A DNA stretch of 64,000 nucleotides from CAZMYM01 sp964620325 (lineage in GTDB: Bacteria > Bipolaricaulota > Bipolaricaulia > UBA7950 > UBA9294), in the NCBI GenBank assembly GCA_964620325.1, contig CAZUIM010000009.1, positions 17,809-81,808 of the forward strand. Direction: 5' to 3'. This document shows, one piece after another, positions 52,713 to 61,751 of the stretch. A program made the position numbers and the translations under genes. Under the pieces are notes generated by a model. It ran no database searches. It was not told the DNA's origin and saw only the letters and a program-made list of their open reading frames with translations. Position 1 is the stretch's first letter. Every line of letters starts with the position of its first letter.

Positions 52713-54209
52713 CTAGAGGTCGAGCACGATCTCGCTCAGGAATTTTACGCTCCGCAGCCGAAGGTCTTCAGGAAGATCGACCGTGTCGTCGTAAACGAAA
52801 CGCATGTACCCTTCGCTCGACGGATCGAGGAAAACGCTGTCCGACTTGAATGCGACGATGAACCGGTCGTCGCGAGCAATCAGATCGGAAGTCACCGTCT
52901 GTGCGTAGCCGTCCGTCGCCACAAGATCGATCGCATATCCTGTCGCAGCCAGGGTATCATTGAAATCCTCGTCGTTGTAGTGAATCCCGTCCTCGGGAAG
53001 CGGGAAGGCCTCGTCGTCGACGTAGGCGATCAGCCGCCACAGTGGAAGACCGGTGTAGGTATGCGTCTCTCCCTTGCTCGTCACGTTGACCGTCGACGTG
53101 TGGCACGGGCAGCCGATTCCCGACTCGAGCTCGCCGCGCGCGAACAGCCGTTCAACCGCTCCGGTCAGCAACAGGGAGTACTCCTCATATGTGCCGAGAA
53201 CCTCGATCGTCGTGACCATCTTCGCCGAGATGGAGCTTGTGAAGTGCGGGTTGTTCTCGCCAACCTGGACGACTCGAAGCGGACCCGGATCGAACGGCAT
53301 GTACGCCCCGTTCTCCTTGAAGGCGAGAATCCAGATTCCTTCGCTCGCGTCGGAGAGCATCTCGACCGCGTAGTTCATCGAGTATCCATCGGACGCCGCC
53401 ACTCGAACGGTCGAGACGGATGGGACGTTCCCGACGAGGGTCATCATCGGAACGCCGGTGTAGGTTGCCGTGTAGTCGACGCCAGCCGAGTTGGTGAACG
53501 TCCCTTCCCCAGTAATGATGTCGAGCTCCTCCAAATCGGCCAAGGTGTACTCGATCGTTTCGTCCCCTTTGACCAAGGTCAGGACGACCCCCTCCGAAGC
53601 CGTCGCCTCGGCGTCTTCCTCCTCGGGGAACGGAATCCACTCGCCGTCGTAGTCGACCACGAGGTAGGCGACGCCTTTCACCATCAATCCCGTCGTCGAC
53701 GGGGACTCCCCGAAGTAGTGGGAGAGGTCGGGGCCGAAGGCCGCGAGCATGTCATCGTTGGAGAATCGTTCGTCCTCAGGCAGGAAGACGAGCGTCGGCG
53801 CATCATCCCACTCGTCGTAGGTCGCGTCGTCGACCGACGTCGCGAGAATCGGACGCCCGGCCGCCGTCTCTCCGTAGACAACCTCTCGAGGAAGGACCTT
53901 GTACCACCCGTCGAGCGCAACAACACCGAGCGTCTCGCCCTCGGCGAGCCCGCCGGCAGCCTCAACGATTCCTCGAAGCGAGGCACCAGAATAGCTGTGC
54001 GTCGCTTTCCAGTTCTCCTCGCCGGGGCTCATCATCGGTCCCTGGTACGTCACCGTGCCTGCAATCTGCTCGATGCCCTCGAGCACGACCGTGCTCGACA
54101 CATCGCCACGGATGAACGTCACCCTGGCTTCGCTTCCTCCGAACGCCAGAACGGCCCCAAGAATGCAGACCGCTAGGGAAACAACGGTACTTCGTGTAAC
54201 TGAGTGCAT
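52713..54209 (-). CDS. Exported protein with tandem sulfite-oxidase-fold domains, 498 aa
   Basis: AAAGGAGG lies 6 bases before ATG 54209, which shares bases with the regulator stop (TGATG). The signal peptide is STVVSLAVCILGAVLAFG. Three related domains follow. Their key segments are HSYSGASLRGIVEAAG with VVALDGWYKVLP, TYTGVPMMTLVGNVP with VRVAASDGYSMNYAVEML, and TYTGLPLWRLIAYVDD with LVATDGYAQTVTSDLI. Each keeps the Y-T-G and D-G-Y landmarks of the molybdopterin-binding fold. Only the third has cysteines (GIGCPCHTS) near the usual Mo-ligand position. As an exported binding protein paired with an ECF system it is unusual, since ECF importers normally have no soluble binding protein. Confidence 0.8.
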   Translation of the reverse strand: MHSVTRSTVVSLAVCILGAVLAFGGSEARVTFIRGDVSSTVVLEGIEQIAGTVTYQGPMMSPGEENWKATHSYSGASLRGIVEAAGGLAEGETLGVVALDGWYKVLPREVVYGETAAGRPILATSVDDATYDEWDDAPTLVFLPEDERFSNDDMLAAFGPDLSHYFGESPSTTGLMVKGVAYLVVDYDGEWIPFPEEEDAEATASEGVVLTLVKGDETIEYTLADLEELDIITGEGTFTNSAGVDYTATYTGVPMMTLVGNVPSVSTVRVAASDGYSMNYAVEMLSDASEGIWILAFKENGAYMPFDPGPLRVVQVGENNPHFTSSISAKMVTTIEVLGTYEEYSLLLTGAVERLFARGELESGIGCPCHTSTVNVTSKGETHTYTGLPLWRLIAYVDDEAFPLPEDGIHYNDEDFNDTLAATGYAIDLVATDGYAQTVTSDLIARDDRFIVAFKSDSVFLDPSSEGYMRFVYDDTVDLPEDLRLRSVKFLSEIVLDL

Positions 54210-54907
54210 CACGCCTCCTTTGAGGATGCTTCGGTTCGGATCGCCGTCGCCTGCACCGAAGCGAAGACGGCGTCTCCCTCGGAGATCCCCAGTCGGTCGA
54301 TCGTTCGGTCGGTGTGCAGCGTGTTCAGTTCGAATCCGTCTCCGGCCAGAACCAGGTTTGCCATCTGCCCGAAACGGCGCACCTTCTTGACTCGCGTTGG
54401 AAGAATGTTCTCGCTCCCCGAAGAGGCCGGACCCGGAGCCACTCGGTGAATGAAGACGGCCTCCGGTGGGATGTGAATCGACAGGTTCTCCACACCAGCG
54501 AACGAGAAGACGGAGAGCTTTGTCCCCCCAAGGGTGACCGTGCAAAGAGCTCCATCTCGCGTCAAAACACGAACGCGAAACGCGTTCTTGGCGATCAGCG
54601 AAGAACGCTCCGGCACGTAGGCCCGCAGATCCTTACCGGGGAGGTTCGGATGGAGACGTTCCGACCAGAGAAGGTGTTCCATCACCTCGCGCGATGTCCC
54701 CGCCGCAACGAGCAGATCGCCCATGTCCAGGTCGAGGATGTCGGCAAGCCGCCGGATCTCCGCCAACCCCGGCGCCGGCCGCGTCCCGCTTTCCATTTTC
54801 GCCAACCGGCTGTACTCGATGCCGACTCGATTGGCAAGGGAACGAAGACTGAGCGACTTGCGCTCGCGCGCTTCTCGCAAGAGAACTCTGAACTGGACCT
54901 TGGTCAC
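54209..54907 (-). CDS. XRE-type helix-turn-helix regulator with TOBE (molybdate/tungstate-binding-like) domains
   Basis: The 232-residue protein has an N-terminal XRE helix-turn-helix (about 5-65: LREARERKSLSLRSLANRVG, YSRLAKMESGTRPAPGLAEI). Its C-terminal half (about 105-230) is laid out like a pair of TOBE/Mop units: FRVRVLTRDGALCTVTLGGT with LSIHIPPEAVFIHR, then RVKKVRRFGQMANLVLAGDG with LGISEGDAVFASVQATAIR. TOBE domains bind molybdate or tungstate in ModE and ModC. The GTG at 54907 coincides with the predicted transcription start, so I take it as a leaderless start; the frame opens at 54937 inside the operator. First gene of the ECF operon. Confidence 0.82.
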   Translation of the reverse strand: MTKVQFRVLLREARERKSLSLRSLANRVGIEYSRLAKMESGTRPAPGLAEIRRLADILDLDMGDLLVAAGTSREVMEHLLWSERLHPNLPGKDLRAYVPERSSLIAKNAFRVRVLTRDGALCTVTLGGTKLSVFSFAGVENLSIHIPPEAVFIHRVAPGPASSGSENILPTRVKKVRRFGQMANLVLAGDGFELNTLHTDRTIDRLGISEGDAVFASVQATAIRTEASSKEA

Positions 54908-54915
54908 AGGGAGGA

Positions 54916-54945
54916 ACGATATCGCCGTTGTTGACAAATGTCAAC
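54916..54945 (-). promoter_or_regulatory. Promoter and palindromic operator of the XRE-TOBE / ECF operon
   Basis: On the minus strand TTGACA (54939-54944) and TATCGT (54916-54921) are 17 bases apart. The perfect inverted repeat GTTGACAAATGTCAAC (54930-54945) contains the -35, a classic repressor site, presumably for the XRE-TOBE protein. The GTG start codon is 8 bases after the -10. Confidence 0.75.
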
Positions 54946-55009
54946 ATCTGCGCCGACGTGTCGCTCGAAAGCGTCACACAATCTGCGGGAGAGCCGTTCG
55001 ACGATCGGA

Positions 55010-55015
55010 TACAAT
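55010..55015 (+). promoter_or_regulatory. -10 element of the MATE gene, near-leaderless
   Basis: TACAAT ends 7 bases before ATG 55023; no ribosome site intervenes and no good -35 is evident. Confidence 0.45.
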
Positions 55016-55022
55016 CCCCCGC

Positions 55023-56414
55023 ATGTCCGCGCGTTCCGCACGAGTTCTCAGCGATCGTCTCATCCACGGCCCGATCGTCCTGTCACTGATCCGACTCGCT
55101 TGGCCGGTAATGCTGTCGAACTTGCTCCAGACCGTCTACAACTTCGTCGATCGGTTCTGGCTCGCGCGTCACAGCGCGGAGAGCCTCGCCGCCGTCGGTC
55201 TCGCTTGGCCTTTGATCTTCCTCGGGCTGTCCATCGGAAGTGGAATCACGATCGCCGGGATCGCCCTCGTCTCGCAGTACACGGGGGCACAGCGAGAAGA
55301 AGAAGCGAACGAAGCGGCCGGTCAGGTCCTGGCGTTCACAAGCGCGCTGTCCGTCGTCCTGGCGATCGCTGGGATTCTCGCGGCCCGCTCAGTCCTCACC
55401 CTGATGGGGCCTGAGGCGGAGCTGATCGAGGCCGGTACGGTCTACTTGCGAATCATCTACGCGGGAACGCCCCTCATGTTCTCGACGTTCATCGTCTCCG
55501 CCCTGTTGAACGGAGTGGGAGACACCGTGACGCCGATGCTCCTCATGGCGGCTTCGGTGCTGTTCAACGTGGTCCTGGATCCCCTGCTCATCTTCGGCTG
55601 GGGACCGTTCCCGGCGTGGGGGATCGCCGGCGCCGCCGTCGCGACTGTCTGCTCTCGAGGCCTCCTCGCGATTGTGGGATTCAGTCTGCTCTTCTCGGGA
55701 CGTCTCGGCTTGCACATTCGTCGCCGCCATCTGCGCCCGAACTGGGCGCTGATCCGGCGGATCATCTCTATCGGAGGCATGGCATCGGTCGGGCAAGCCG
55801 GGATGGCTCTTGGATTCACGGTCATGAACAGCGCGCTGGCACGAATCGCGACGGCCGCCATCAGTGCCTACGTGATCGGCAACTCCTTCATCTCTATCGC
55901 CCTCATGCCCGCCATGGGTCTCGGTCAAGCCACCGCGACGATGGTCGGCCAGAACCTTGGAGCGCAGCAGAAGGCCCGCGCCCGCCGAAGTGCGTGGGCG
56001 GGCATGGGACTCTCGACGATCATCCTCGCGATCGCCTCGGTCGTCGTCCTGATCTTCCGAGCGGCGTTGATTCGCATCTTCACCAGCGACCCGGAGACGA
56101 CGCGGATCGCTCTCAGGATGTTCTTCATCGTCGCGTTGGCCTTCCCACTCATGGGAATCATCCAGGTCGTCTCCGGCGTCTATCAGGGATCCGGCCACAC
56201 GTTCTACTCGATGTTCTTCGGCCTGTTCCGTCTCTGGGCCCTGCGTGTCCCGCTCGTCCTCACCCTGCCGTTCGCCGTGGGGATGGGAGCGGACGGCGTC
56301 TGGTGGGCGATGCTTGCCTCGAACTTCGGAACCGCGGCCACCTCGCTCGGGTTCTTCCTGTCCGGCAATTGGATGCGCCGAGTGATCAAGGCGGCGCCCG
56401 CCGTCCCCGAGTAG
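55023..56414 (+). CDS. MATE-family multidrug/cation efflux protein
   Basis: The 463-residue membrane protein has twelve hydrophobic segments in two related halves: LAWPVMLSNLLQTVYNFVD, LSIGSGITIAGIALVSQYTG, NGVGDTVTPMLLM, then IGGMASVGQAGMALGFTVMN and MGLGQATATMVGQNLGA. MATE proteins expel drugs or metabolites in exchange for Na+ or H+; the substrate is unknown. It diverges from the XRE-TOBE operon, about 115 bases apart, but no shared operator on its side is clear. Confidence 0.93.
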   Translation: MSARSARVLSDRLIHGPIVLSLIRLAWPVMLSNLLQTVYNFVDRFWLARHSAESLAAVGLAWPLIFLGLSIGSGITIAGIALVSQYTGAQREEEANEAAGQVLAFTSALSVVLAIAGILAARSVLTLMGPEAELIEAGTVYLRIIYAGTPLMFSTFIVSALLNGVGDTVTPMLLMAASVLFNVVLDPLLIFGWGPFPAWGIAGAAVATVCSRGLLAIVGFSLLFSGRLGLHIRRRHLRPNWALIRRIISIGGMASVGQAGMALGFTVMNSALARIATAAISAYVIGNSFISIALMPAMGLGQATATMVGQNLGAQQKARARRSAWAGMGLSTIILAIASVVVLIFRAALIRIFTSDPETTRIALRMFFIVALAFPLMGIIQVVSGVYQGSGHTFYSMFFGLFRLWALRVPLVLTLPFAVGMGADGVWWAMLASNFGTAATSLGFFLSGNWMRRVIKAAPAVPE

Positions 56415-56416
56415 CC

Positions 56417-56445
56417 TTGCAGCCGGGTCTTCTCCTTTCTACTCT
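56417..56445 (+). promoter_or_regulatory. asnS: Promoter of asnS
   Basis: TTGCAG (56417-56422) and TACTCT (56440-56445) are separated by 17 bases; the ATG lies 35 bases further with GGAGAGGAG as ribosome site. Confidence 0.5.
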
Positions 56446-56480
56446 CTTACAGGAAAGACTGAACCCGGAGAGGAGCGACG

Positions 56481-57776
56481 ATGGCGACGATCACGATCGC
56501 GGAGGCGCATGACCACGTCGGAGAGACCGTCACGATTCGTGGGTGGCTCTACAACATACGGTCGAGCGGAAAGATCGCGTTTCTGCAGGTCCGGGACGGG
56601 ACGGGCGTTCTTCAAGCGATCGTCACCAAGTCGGACAATCCGAACCTGTTCAACCTGGCCGATCGGCTTTCGCGGGAATCCTCGATCATCGTGCACGGCA
56701 CGCTGCGCGAGGACGTCAGGGCTCCCTCCGGCTGCGAGTTGCAGCTCTCCGATCTCGAGCTTATTCATCAGCCGGTCGACGACTTCCCGATCGAGTTGAA
56801 GGAACAGACCCCCGGATTCCTGATGGACCATCGCCACCTCTGGATTCGGACCGGTCGGCAGGTTCCGATTCTGCGAGTCCGCGATGCCGTCTTTCGCGCT
56901 TTCCGTCAGTTCTTTGAGGATCACGGTTTCGTCGCCACCGAGGCGCCGATTCTGACCGGCACCTCCGTCGAAGGGACCACGACGCTCTTCGAGCTCGATT
57001 ACTTCGGCGACAAGGCCTACCTGGGGCAGAGCGGCCAGCTCTACCTCGAGGCGACGGCGATGGCCCTCGGAAGAGTCTACTGGATCGGGCCGGCCTTCCG
57101 AGCCGAGAAATCGAAGACGCGGAAGCACGTGACCGAGTTTTGGATCGCCGAGGCCGAGGCCGCGTTCCTGGAGCACGAGGAGAACCTCCGTCTGCAAGAG
57201 GACCTCGTCCGGTTCATCGTCGAGACGGTCGTCGCGGATCGGAAGGCAGAGCTCGCCCAACTTGCACGAGACGTCGATCTCCTCCTCGCCGAGGTTCGGA
57301 ACCCGTTCACACGGATCGACTACGGCGACGCGATCGAACTCCTCCGTGAGAAAGGACACCGGATCGAGTTCGGCGACGACTTCGGCGCTCCCGAAGAGGA
57401 GGTCCTCGGCGAGGCGTTCGACGGACCTGTCTTCATCGAGCGGTTCCCGGTCGAGATGAAGCCGTTCTACATGAAACGCGATCCCGGCGATCGACGCCGG
57501 ACCCTCGCCGCCGATCTGATCGCGCCGGAGGGCTACGGCGAGATCATCGGAGGAAGCCAACGCGTCGACACGGTCGAGGAACTCGTGGTGCAGCTCGAAG
57601 AGCGAAACCTTCCGATCGACGCGTACGAGTGGTACATCGATCTTCGTCGCTACGGCTCGGTGCCGCACTCGGGATTCGGAATGGGGCTCGCTCGCGTCGT
57701 CTGCTGGATCTGCGGCGTCCGTCACATCCGGGAGGTCATCCCGTTCCCACGCCAGATCCACCGCCTCTACCCGTAG
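56481..57776 (+). CDS. asnS: Asparaginyl-tRNA synthetase
   Basis: The class IIb synthetase, 431 residues, charges tRNA-Asn. The N-terminal OB-fold anticodon domain (VGETVTIRGWLYNIRSSGKI) is followed by the catalytic core with motif 1 (FFEDHGFVATEAPILTGTS), motif 2 (GPAFRAEKSKTRKHVTEFW) and motif 3 (GFGMGLARVVCWICGV). The ending RHIREVIPFPRQIHRLYP is typical of AsnRS, and the AsnRS-type T-S-V-E-G loop distinguishes it from AspRS. Its presence means direct Asn-tRNA charging is possible without the amidotransferase route. Confidence 0.94.
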   Translation: MATITIAEAHDHVGETVTIRGWLYNIRSSGKIAFLQVRDGTGVLQAIVTKSDNPNLFNLADRLSRESSIIVHGTLREDVRAPSGCELQLSDLELIHQPVDDFPIELKEQTPGFLMDHRHLWIRTGRQVPILRVRDAVFRAFRQFFEDHGFVATEAPILTGTSVEGTTTLFELDYFGDKAYLGQSGQLYLEATAMALGRVYWIGPAFRAEKSKTRKHVTEFWIAEAEAAFLEHEENLRLQEDLVRFIVETVVADRKAELAQLARDVDLLLAEVRNPFTRIDYGDAIELLREKGHRIEFGDDFGAPEEEVLGEAFDGPVFIERFPVEMKPFYMKRDPGDRRRTLAADLIAPEGYGEIIGGSQRVDTVEELVVQLEERNLPIDAYEWYIDLRRYGSVPHSGFGMGLARVVCWICGVRHIREVIPFPRQIHRLYP

Positions 57777-57807
57777 CGAATCCGCTTCTTCCCATCGTCT
57801 CCCTCGA

Positions 57808-59901
57808 TCAACCGGAGAGCGCGATCAGAATGTCGACGGCCGTCGGGCCGTCCGGCCCGGCGATCACCGGGTTGAGATCGATCTCTTCGATCTGTGGAAG
57901 ATCGAGACTGAGCCGCGCAAGCCTCGAAAGGAATCTCGCGAGCACCCGTAGATCGACCGCCGGCTGCCCGCGGAACGCCTCGAGAAGCGGGAAGGCGCGA
58001 ATCGATCGGACGGTCGACTTCGCCTGATCTTCCGTCACCGGCGCTACAGCGAACGCGACGTCTTTGAGCGCCTCGACGAACGTACCTCCGATGCCGAACA
58101 TCACGACCGGGCCGAACGCCGGGTCACGCTCCATCCCGAGGATGAGTTCCCGGCCGAGAACCGTTTTCTGGATGAGGATCCGCCCCTCCTGCACGCCGAT
58201 CGACTCGACGATGTCTTGAAGCCGGTCGATCCCCGCGGCGAGTTCTTCCCGACCCGCAACGCCGGTGATCACCGCGCCACGTTCGACCCGATGATGAAGA
58301 TCGGGCGCGTCGACCTTCAGCACGACCGGATATCCGACCTCCGCAGCGAAGGCGTCCGCGTCGTCGAGCGACGATACGTACGCGTGCGGGCAGACGGGGA
58401 TTCCGTACGCAGCGAGGATGTCGGCCCCCTCGCTGAAGAAGAGCCCCCGTCTTCCCTCGAAGGTCGCACGCTCCAGAACGCGGCGAGCAATCGCCGAATC
58501 GACCGCCGACTCCGGCTCCGCCGATCCCGCTTCGCCTCGCAGATCGCGGGCACGATGGAAGAAACTGAGCGCGTCGACGGCCGTCTCCGGCATCGCGTAG
58601 ACGGGAATCCCGCTGGCTCGAAGCCTTCGAACGACGTCGGTCTCTTCGCGGCTCAGCGTGCAAACGAGGATCGGCTTGTCGGTGTGCTCCACTGCAACAC
58701 GGACAATCCCATCCGCGACGGACTCCGGCGGATCGGGCAGGACGAGCGGCGGACGGAAGATGACGATCGCCGAGTCGACCGCCCGCAGGATCGTCCGCAA
58801 GCCCCTCTCGTAGTCGTCCGCCCCCGCGGTGGCGATCATATCGACCGGGTTTCCGAGGCCCGCCTCGGGCGGAAGAAACCGAGAGAGCTCGTTCCGCGTC
58901 GCATCGTCGAGGGCCGGAACGTCGATCCCAACGCGCTCACATGCATCGGCGGCGATGATCCCCGCTCCCCCGGCATTCGTCAGGATGCCGACCCGATCGC
59001 CCCGCGGAAGGACGCCGCGCTCCAGCGCGCGTAGGGCCGTGATCGTTTCCTCAATCGTATTGACGCGCAACACACCGCACTGCTTGAGGAAGGCGTCGAC
59101 GATCGCGTCCGAACTGGCGAGTGAGCCGGTGTGTGAGGCGACGGCGGCGACGCCGGCCTCAGTTCGACCGGCCTTGAGAACGACGATCGGCGTCGTCGGA
59201 GCGATCCGCTCGCACCACGTCCGAAAGTTGTTCGGCTCGGCGAAGCTCTCCAGGTAGAGGAAGATGGCCCGACAGGTATCGTCCGTCGCAAGCGACGCGA
59301 GGAAGTCGTTCTCGGTCAGGCCGGCTCGGTTTCCCAGATTTACGAAGAGCGAGACCCCGAGGCCGGCCCCCTCGAAACACTCGAGGAGCGTCTCCCCCAG
59401 CGACCCGCTTTGCGACACGAAGGCGATCTGGCCACCGGATGGAAACCACCGAGAAAAGGATGCATTGAGGAGGACGTCCGGCGCGCTGTTGATCATCCCC
59501 ATGCAGTTCGGCCCGACCAGGTTGAGATCGTACCGCGAGATCAGTCGCCGCAGCTCAGCCTCCCGCTCGGCGCCTTCCTCGCCGCTCTCCTTGAACCCGG
59601 CCGTGATGACGATCAGATTCCGGATCCCCCTTTCGCCGCATTCGACGACCGCGTCGAGGACGATCTCTCGATTGACCGCCAGAACGGCGAGATCGACCGC
59701 CTCGGGAAGGGCCGATACGGACGGGTAGCACGGGAGGCCGTCGACCTCGCGATGCTTCGGATTCACCGGATGAAGGCCTCCGGCGAACCCACATCGCTTT
59801 AGATTCCGGAGAATCTCTCCGGCGACGGAGCCCGACCGAGGACTTGCACCGACGACGGCGACGGAGCGAGGAGCGATCAGTCGACTGAGATCTCTAGGCA
59901 T
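57808..59901 (-). CDS. Acetyl/acyl-CoA synthetase (ADP-forming), alpha and beta parts fused
   Basis: The 697-residue protein converts acyl-CoA plus ADP and phosphate to acid, CoA and ATP, an energy-yielding last step of fermentation. Domains in order are CoA-binding (APRSVAVVGASPRSGSVAGE), the succinyl-CoA-ligase-like part with LNLVGPNCMGMINS and the phosphohistidine ASHTGSLASSDA, a hinge, and the C-terminal ATP-grasp domain (GYPVVLKVDAPDLHHRVERG, GRELILGMERDPAFGPVVMF, DLNPVIA). Fused forms occur in archaea and some bacteria that make acetate. It overlaps the DUF5317 gene by 8 bases and is last in the HD-GYP operon. Confidence 0.93.
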   Translation of the reverse strand: MPRDLSRLIAPRSVAVVGASPRSGSVAGEILRNLKRCGFAGGLHPVNPKHREVDGLPCYPSVSALPEAVDLAVLAVNREIVLDAVVECGERGIRNLIVITAGFKESGEEGAEREAELRRLISRYDLNLVGPNCMGMINSAPDVLLNASFSRWFPSGGQIAFVSQSGSLGETLLECFEGAGLGVSLFVNLGNRAGLTENDFLASLATDDTCRAIFLYLESFAEPNNFRTWCERIAPTTPIVVLKAGRTEAGVAAVASHTGSLASSDAIVDAFLKQCGVLRVNTIEETITALRALERGVLPRGDRVGILTNAGGAGIIAADACERVGIDVPALDDATRNELSRFLPPEAGLGNPVDMIATAGADDYERGLRTILRAVDSAIVIFRPPLVLPDPPESVADGIVRVAVEHTDKPILVCTLSREETDVVRRLRASGIPVYAMPETAVDALSFFHRARDLRGEAGSAEPESAVDSAIARRVLERATFEGRRGLFFSEGADILAAYGIPVCPHAYVSSLDDADAFAAEVGYPVVLKVDAPDLHHRVERGAVITGVAGREELAAGIDRLQDIVESIGVQEGRILIQKTVLGRELILGMERDPAFGPVVMFGIGGTFVEALKDVAFAVAPVTEDQAKSTVRSIRAFPLLEAFRGQPAVDLRVLARFLSRLARLSLDLPQIEEIDLNPVIAGPDGPTAVDILIALSG

Positions 59902-60445
59902 TCGACCTCATCCCTCGAACGATCAGCCACGCCAACCCGATCATGATCAGAACGTCGCCGAGGCTGAACGCGGTGGCGAAGGGGATCCACTTCGGCAGGT
60001 AGAGACAATCGCCGAAGAAGTTGATCCGCGTCGTATCGCTCATCAGTAACACGTTCCCATGGGTTCCCTCCGCGATCAACTGCTCTGAAGACGCTACGAG
60101 CCCTGCCCGTTCGAGCGCCGTCGCTGACGCAGGCATTCTCCCGCCGTTGGCGGCGATCACGACGAAATTGAACAGCGCGCCCGCACCGACGGCGAAAAGC
60201 GGCCTCACGTCGAGATTCCAGGTCAGAAACGCGAAAACGAGGACGTACGACGCGATATGAAGGGAGCCGGTCGCGTACGGAAGCATCGGTCGATCGGAGA
60301 ACAGCGGGAAGATGAGGAGCTGCAGGACGAGCGCCGCAACCATGAGCCACAGCCCCTTCAAGCGGAGCGAGGGAAGATTCGCGACGCGTCCGCCGAACGC
60401 GTACCCGAGAAGGAGACCGATTCCGGCCGCGACGAGGAAGATCAT
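59894..60445 (-). CDS. DUF5317-like membrane protein
   Basis: The 183-residue protein has five hydrophobic segments (FLVAAGIGLLLGYAFGG, GLWLMVAALVLQLLIF, IASYVLVFAFLTW, FAVGAGALFNFVVI, LGDVLIMIGLAWLIV). It carries the conserved NGGRMPASATALE and FFGDCLYLPKWIPFATAFSLGDV, which I associate with DUF5317. Function is not known; in several phyla this family neighbours HD-GYP genes, as here. ATG 60445 is 4 bases after the HD-GYP stop. The CxY metal-like loop is worth noting. Confidence 0.8.
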   Translation of the reverse strand: MIFLVAAGIGLLLGYAFGGRVANLPSLRLKGLWLMVAALVLQLLIFPLFSDRPMLPYATGSLHIASYVLVFAFLTWNLDVRPLFAVGAGALFNFVVIAANGGRMPASATALERAGLVASSEQLIAEGTHGNVLLMSDTTRINFFGDCLYLPKWIPFATAFSLGDVLIMIGLAWLIVRGMRSNA

Positions 60446-60449
60446 CCGC

Positions 60450-61751
60450 CTAGTTCGCCTCGGACGCCGTCGCGCCTTCGGCCGACGCCTCGGCCCGCTT
60501 CGCAAGCACGCGAAGGAGTGCGTCGGCGACGTCAGGATCGAGGTCCGTCCCGTGCATCTGCCGGATCATCTCGACCGTCTCTTTCGGACTGAACGCGCCG
60601 CGATACGGACGATCGGTCGAGAGCGCATTGTGGATATCGGCCGCCGCGATGACGCGAGAGATCATCGGAATCGCTTCGCCGCGAAGACCGTCGGGATAAC
60701 CGGAGCCGTCCCACCGTTCGTGCTCGTGTCGAACGGCGTCGGCGACCGGCGCGTAGATCTCCAGCCCTTCAATCAGCTGCGCGCTGACGAGCGGATGCCG
60801 CTTCATAACCTCCCACTCTTCGTCGGTGAGCGGTCCCGGTTTGAGGAGGATCGCGTCGGGCACGGCGACCTTTCCGATGTCGTGGACCCGCGCGGCGATC
60901 TCGACCTTTTCGATCTCCACCTGCGAGAGGTTCATCTCTTCGGCGATGCGGACGGCGAGATCGGCCACGTCCGACGAATGGACGGCCGTGTAGTGATCGC
61001 GCTCGTCCAGCAGGCGCGAGATGTTCTCGAACGTGTTCCTCGCCTCACTCCGCAGCCGCTGATAGCTTCGAAACGACACGTGAACCAGGAAGAGCGGAAC
61101 GATCGCGAGGAACATGTGCCACACGGAGAGGGAGTACAACACGGCCAGAAGCAAAGCGAGGACCGCCAGCACGAGATACTGGACGCTGAAGTCGCGGACG
61201 TAGGTTCTGAGAAAGTGACCGAAGCGCTTGTCCGCCGTCAGCGTCACCACCGTCGTGACGAGGGTGACGTTGACCGCCGCGTAGCAGAGGAAGGCGAGCA
61301 TCGCCCACAGGTAGTCCCCGCCGGAAGTCAGGGCCACCGGCGCGGCGCCAAGCTTGAAGAAGAGGAATCCGGTCACCCCGACGGTCACCACGAGCTGGCT
61401 GACGTTGAACGTCAGCACGTACGCGAACCGCCTCGGGGCCGACCGGAGGTGCTCCCATCTCATCGTCAATTCTGAAGCCAGACTCATGACGAGAACCATC
61501 AGTACGGCAAGAGAGGGTCCGAGAATGAAGAGCGACGCCATGCAGATCGCGATGCTGCTGGAGACCTCGCCGCCGTAGGCGGGGATCCAGATTGCGTAGA
61601 CTTCGGAGAGAAACCCAAGGATGAGAAAGAAGACGAGCGCAAGCAGCTGTGGAGTGGAGGGCCGTACGAGATCCCTCGCGAAGAAGGCGATCGCCGCGAT
61701 TGCCAGAACAACCAGGAATCCGACGTACACCCTTGCCTTGGTCGAGATCAC
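60450..61751 (-). CDS. Membrane HD-GYP c-di-GMP phosphodiesterase
   Basis: The 433-residue protein has about seven N-terminal membrane helices of MASE-like character (1-225: VYVGFLVVLAIAAIAFFARD, SSSIAICMASLFILGPSLAV). An HD-GYP domain follows with the metal residues in HSSDVADLAVRIAEEM, ARVHDIGKVAVPDAIL, MKRHPLVSAQLIEGL, HEHERWDGSGYPDGLRGE and AAADIHNALSTDRPYR. HD-GYP enzymes cleave c-di-GMP to pGpG or GMP. The GTG start follows GAGGAGAAG. It complements the GGDEF-EAL protein and riboswitch of the window. Confidence 0.93.
   Translation of the reverse strand: MISTKARVYVGFLVVLAIAAIAFFARDLVRPSTPQLLALVFFLILGFLSEVYAIWIPAYGGEVSSSIAICMASLFILGPSLAVLMVLVMSLASELTMRWEHLRSAPRRFAYVLTFNVSQLVVTVGVTGFLFFKLGAAPVALTSGGDYLWAMLAFLCYAAVNVTLVTTVVTLTADKRFGHFLRTYVRDFSVQYLVLAVLALLLAVLYSLSVWHMFLAIVPLFLVHVSFRSYQRLRSEARNTFENISRLLDERDHYTAVHSSDVADLAVRIAEEMNLSQVEIEKVEIAARVHDIGKVAVPDAILLKPGPLTDEEWEVMKRHPLVSAQLIEGLEIYAPVADAVRHEHERWDGSGYPDGLRGEAIPMISRVIAAADIHNALSTDRPYRGAFSPKETVEMIRQMHGTDLDPDVADALLRVLAKRAEASAEGATASEAN

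Noticed and set aside
52578..54176. 532-codon plus-strand frame opposite the exported triple-domain protein
   Set aside because: It is antisense, with no signal or family pattern, while the minus-strand gene has a signal peptide, ribosome site and repeated domains.
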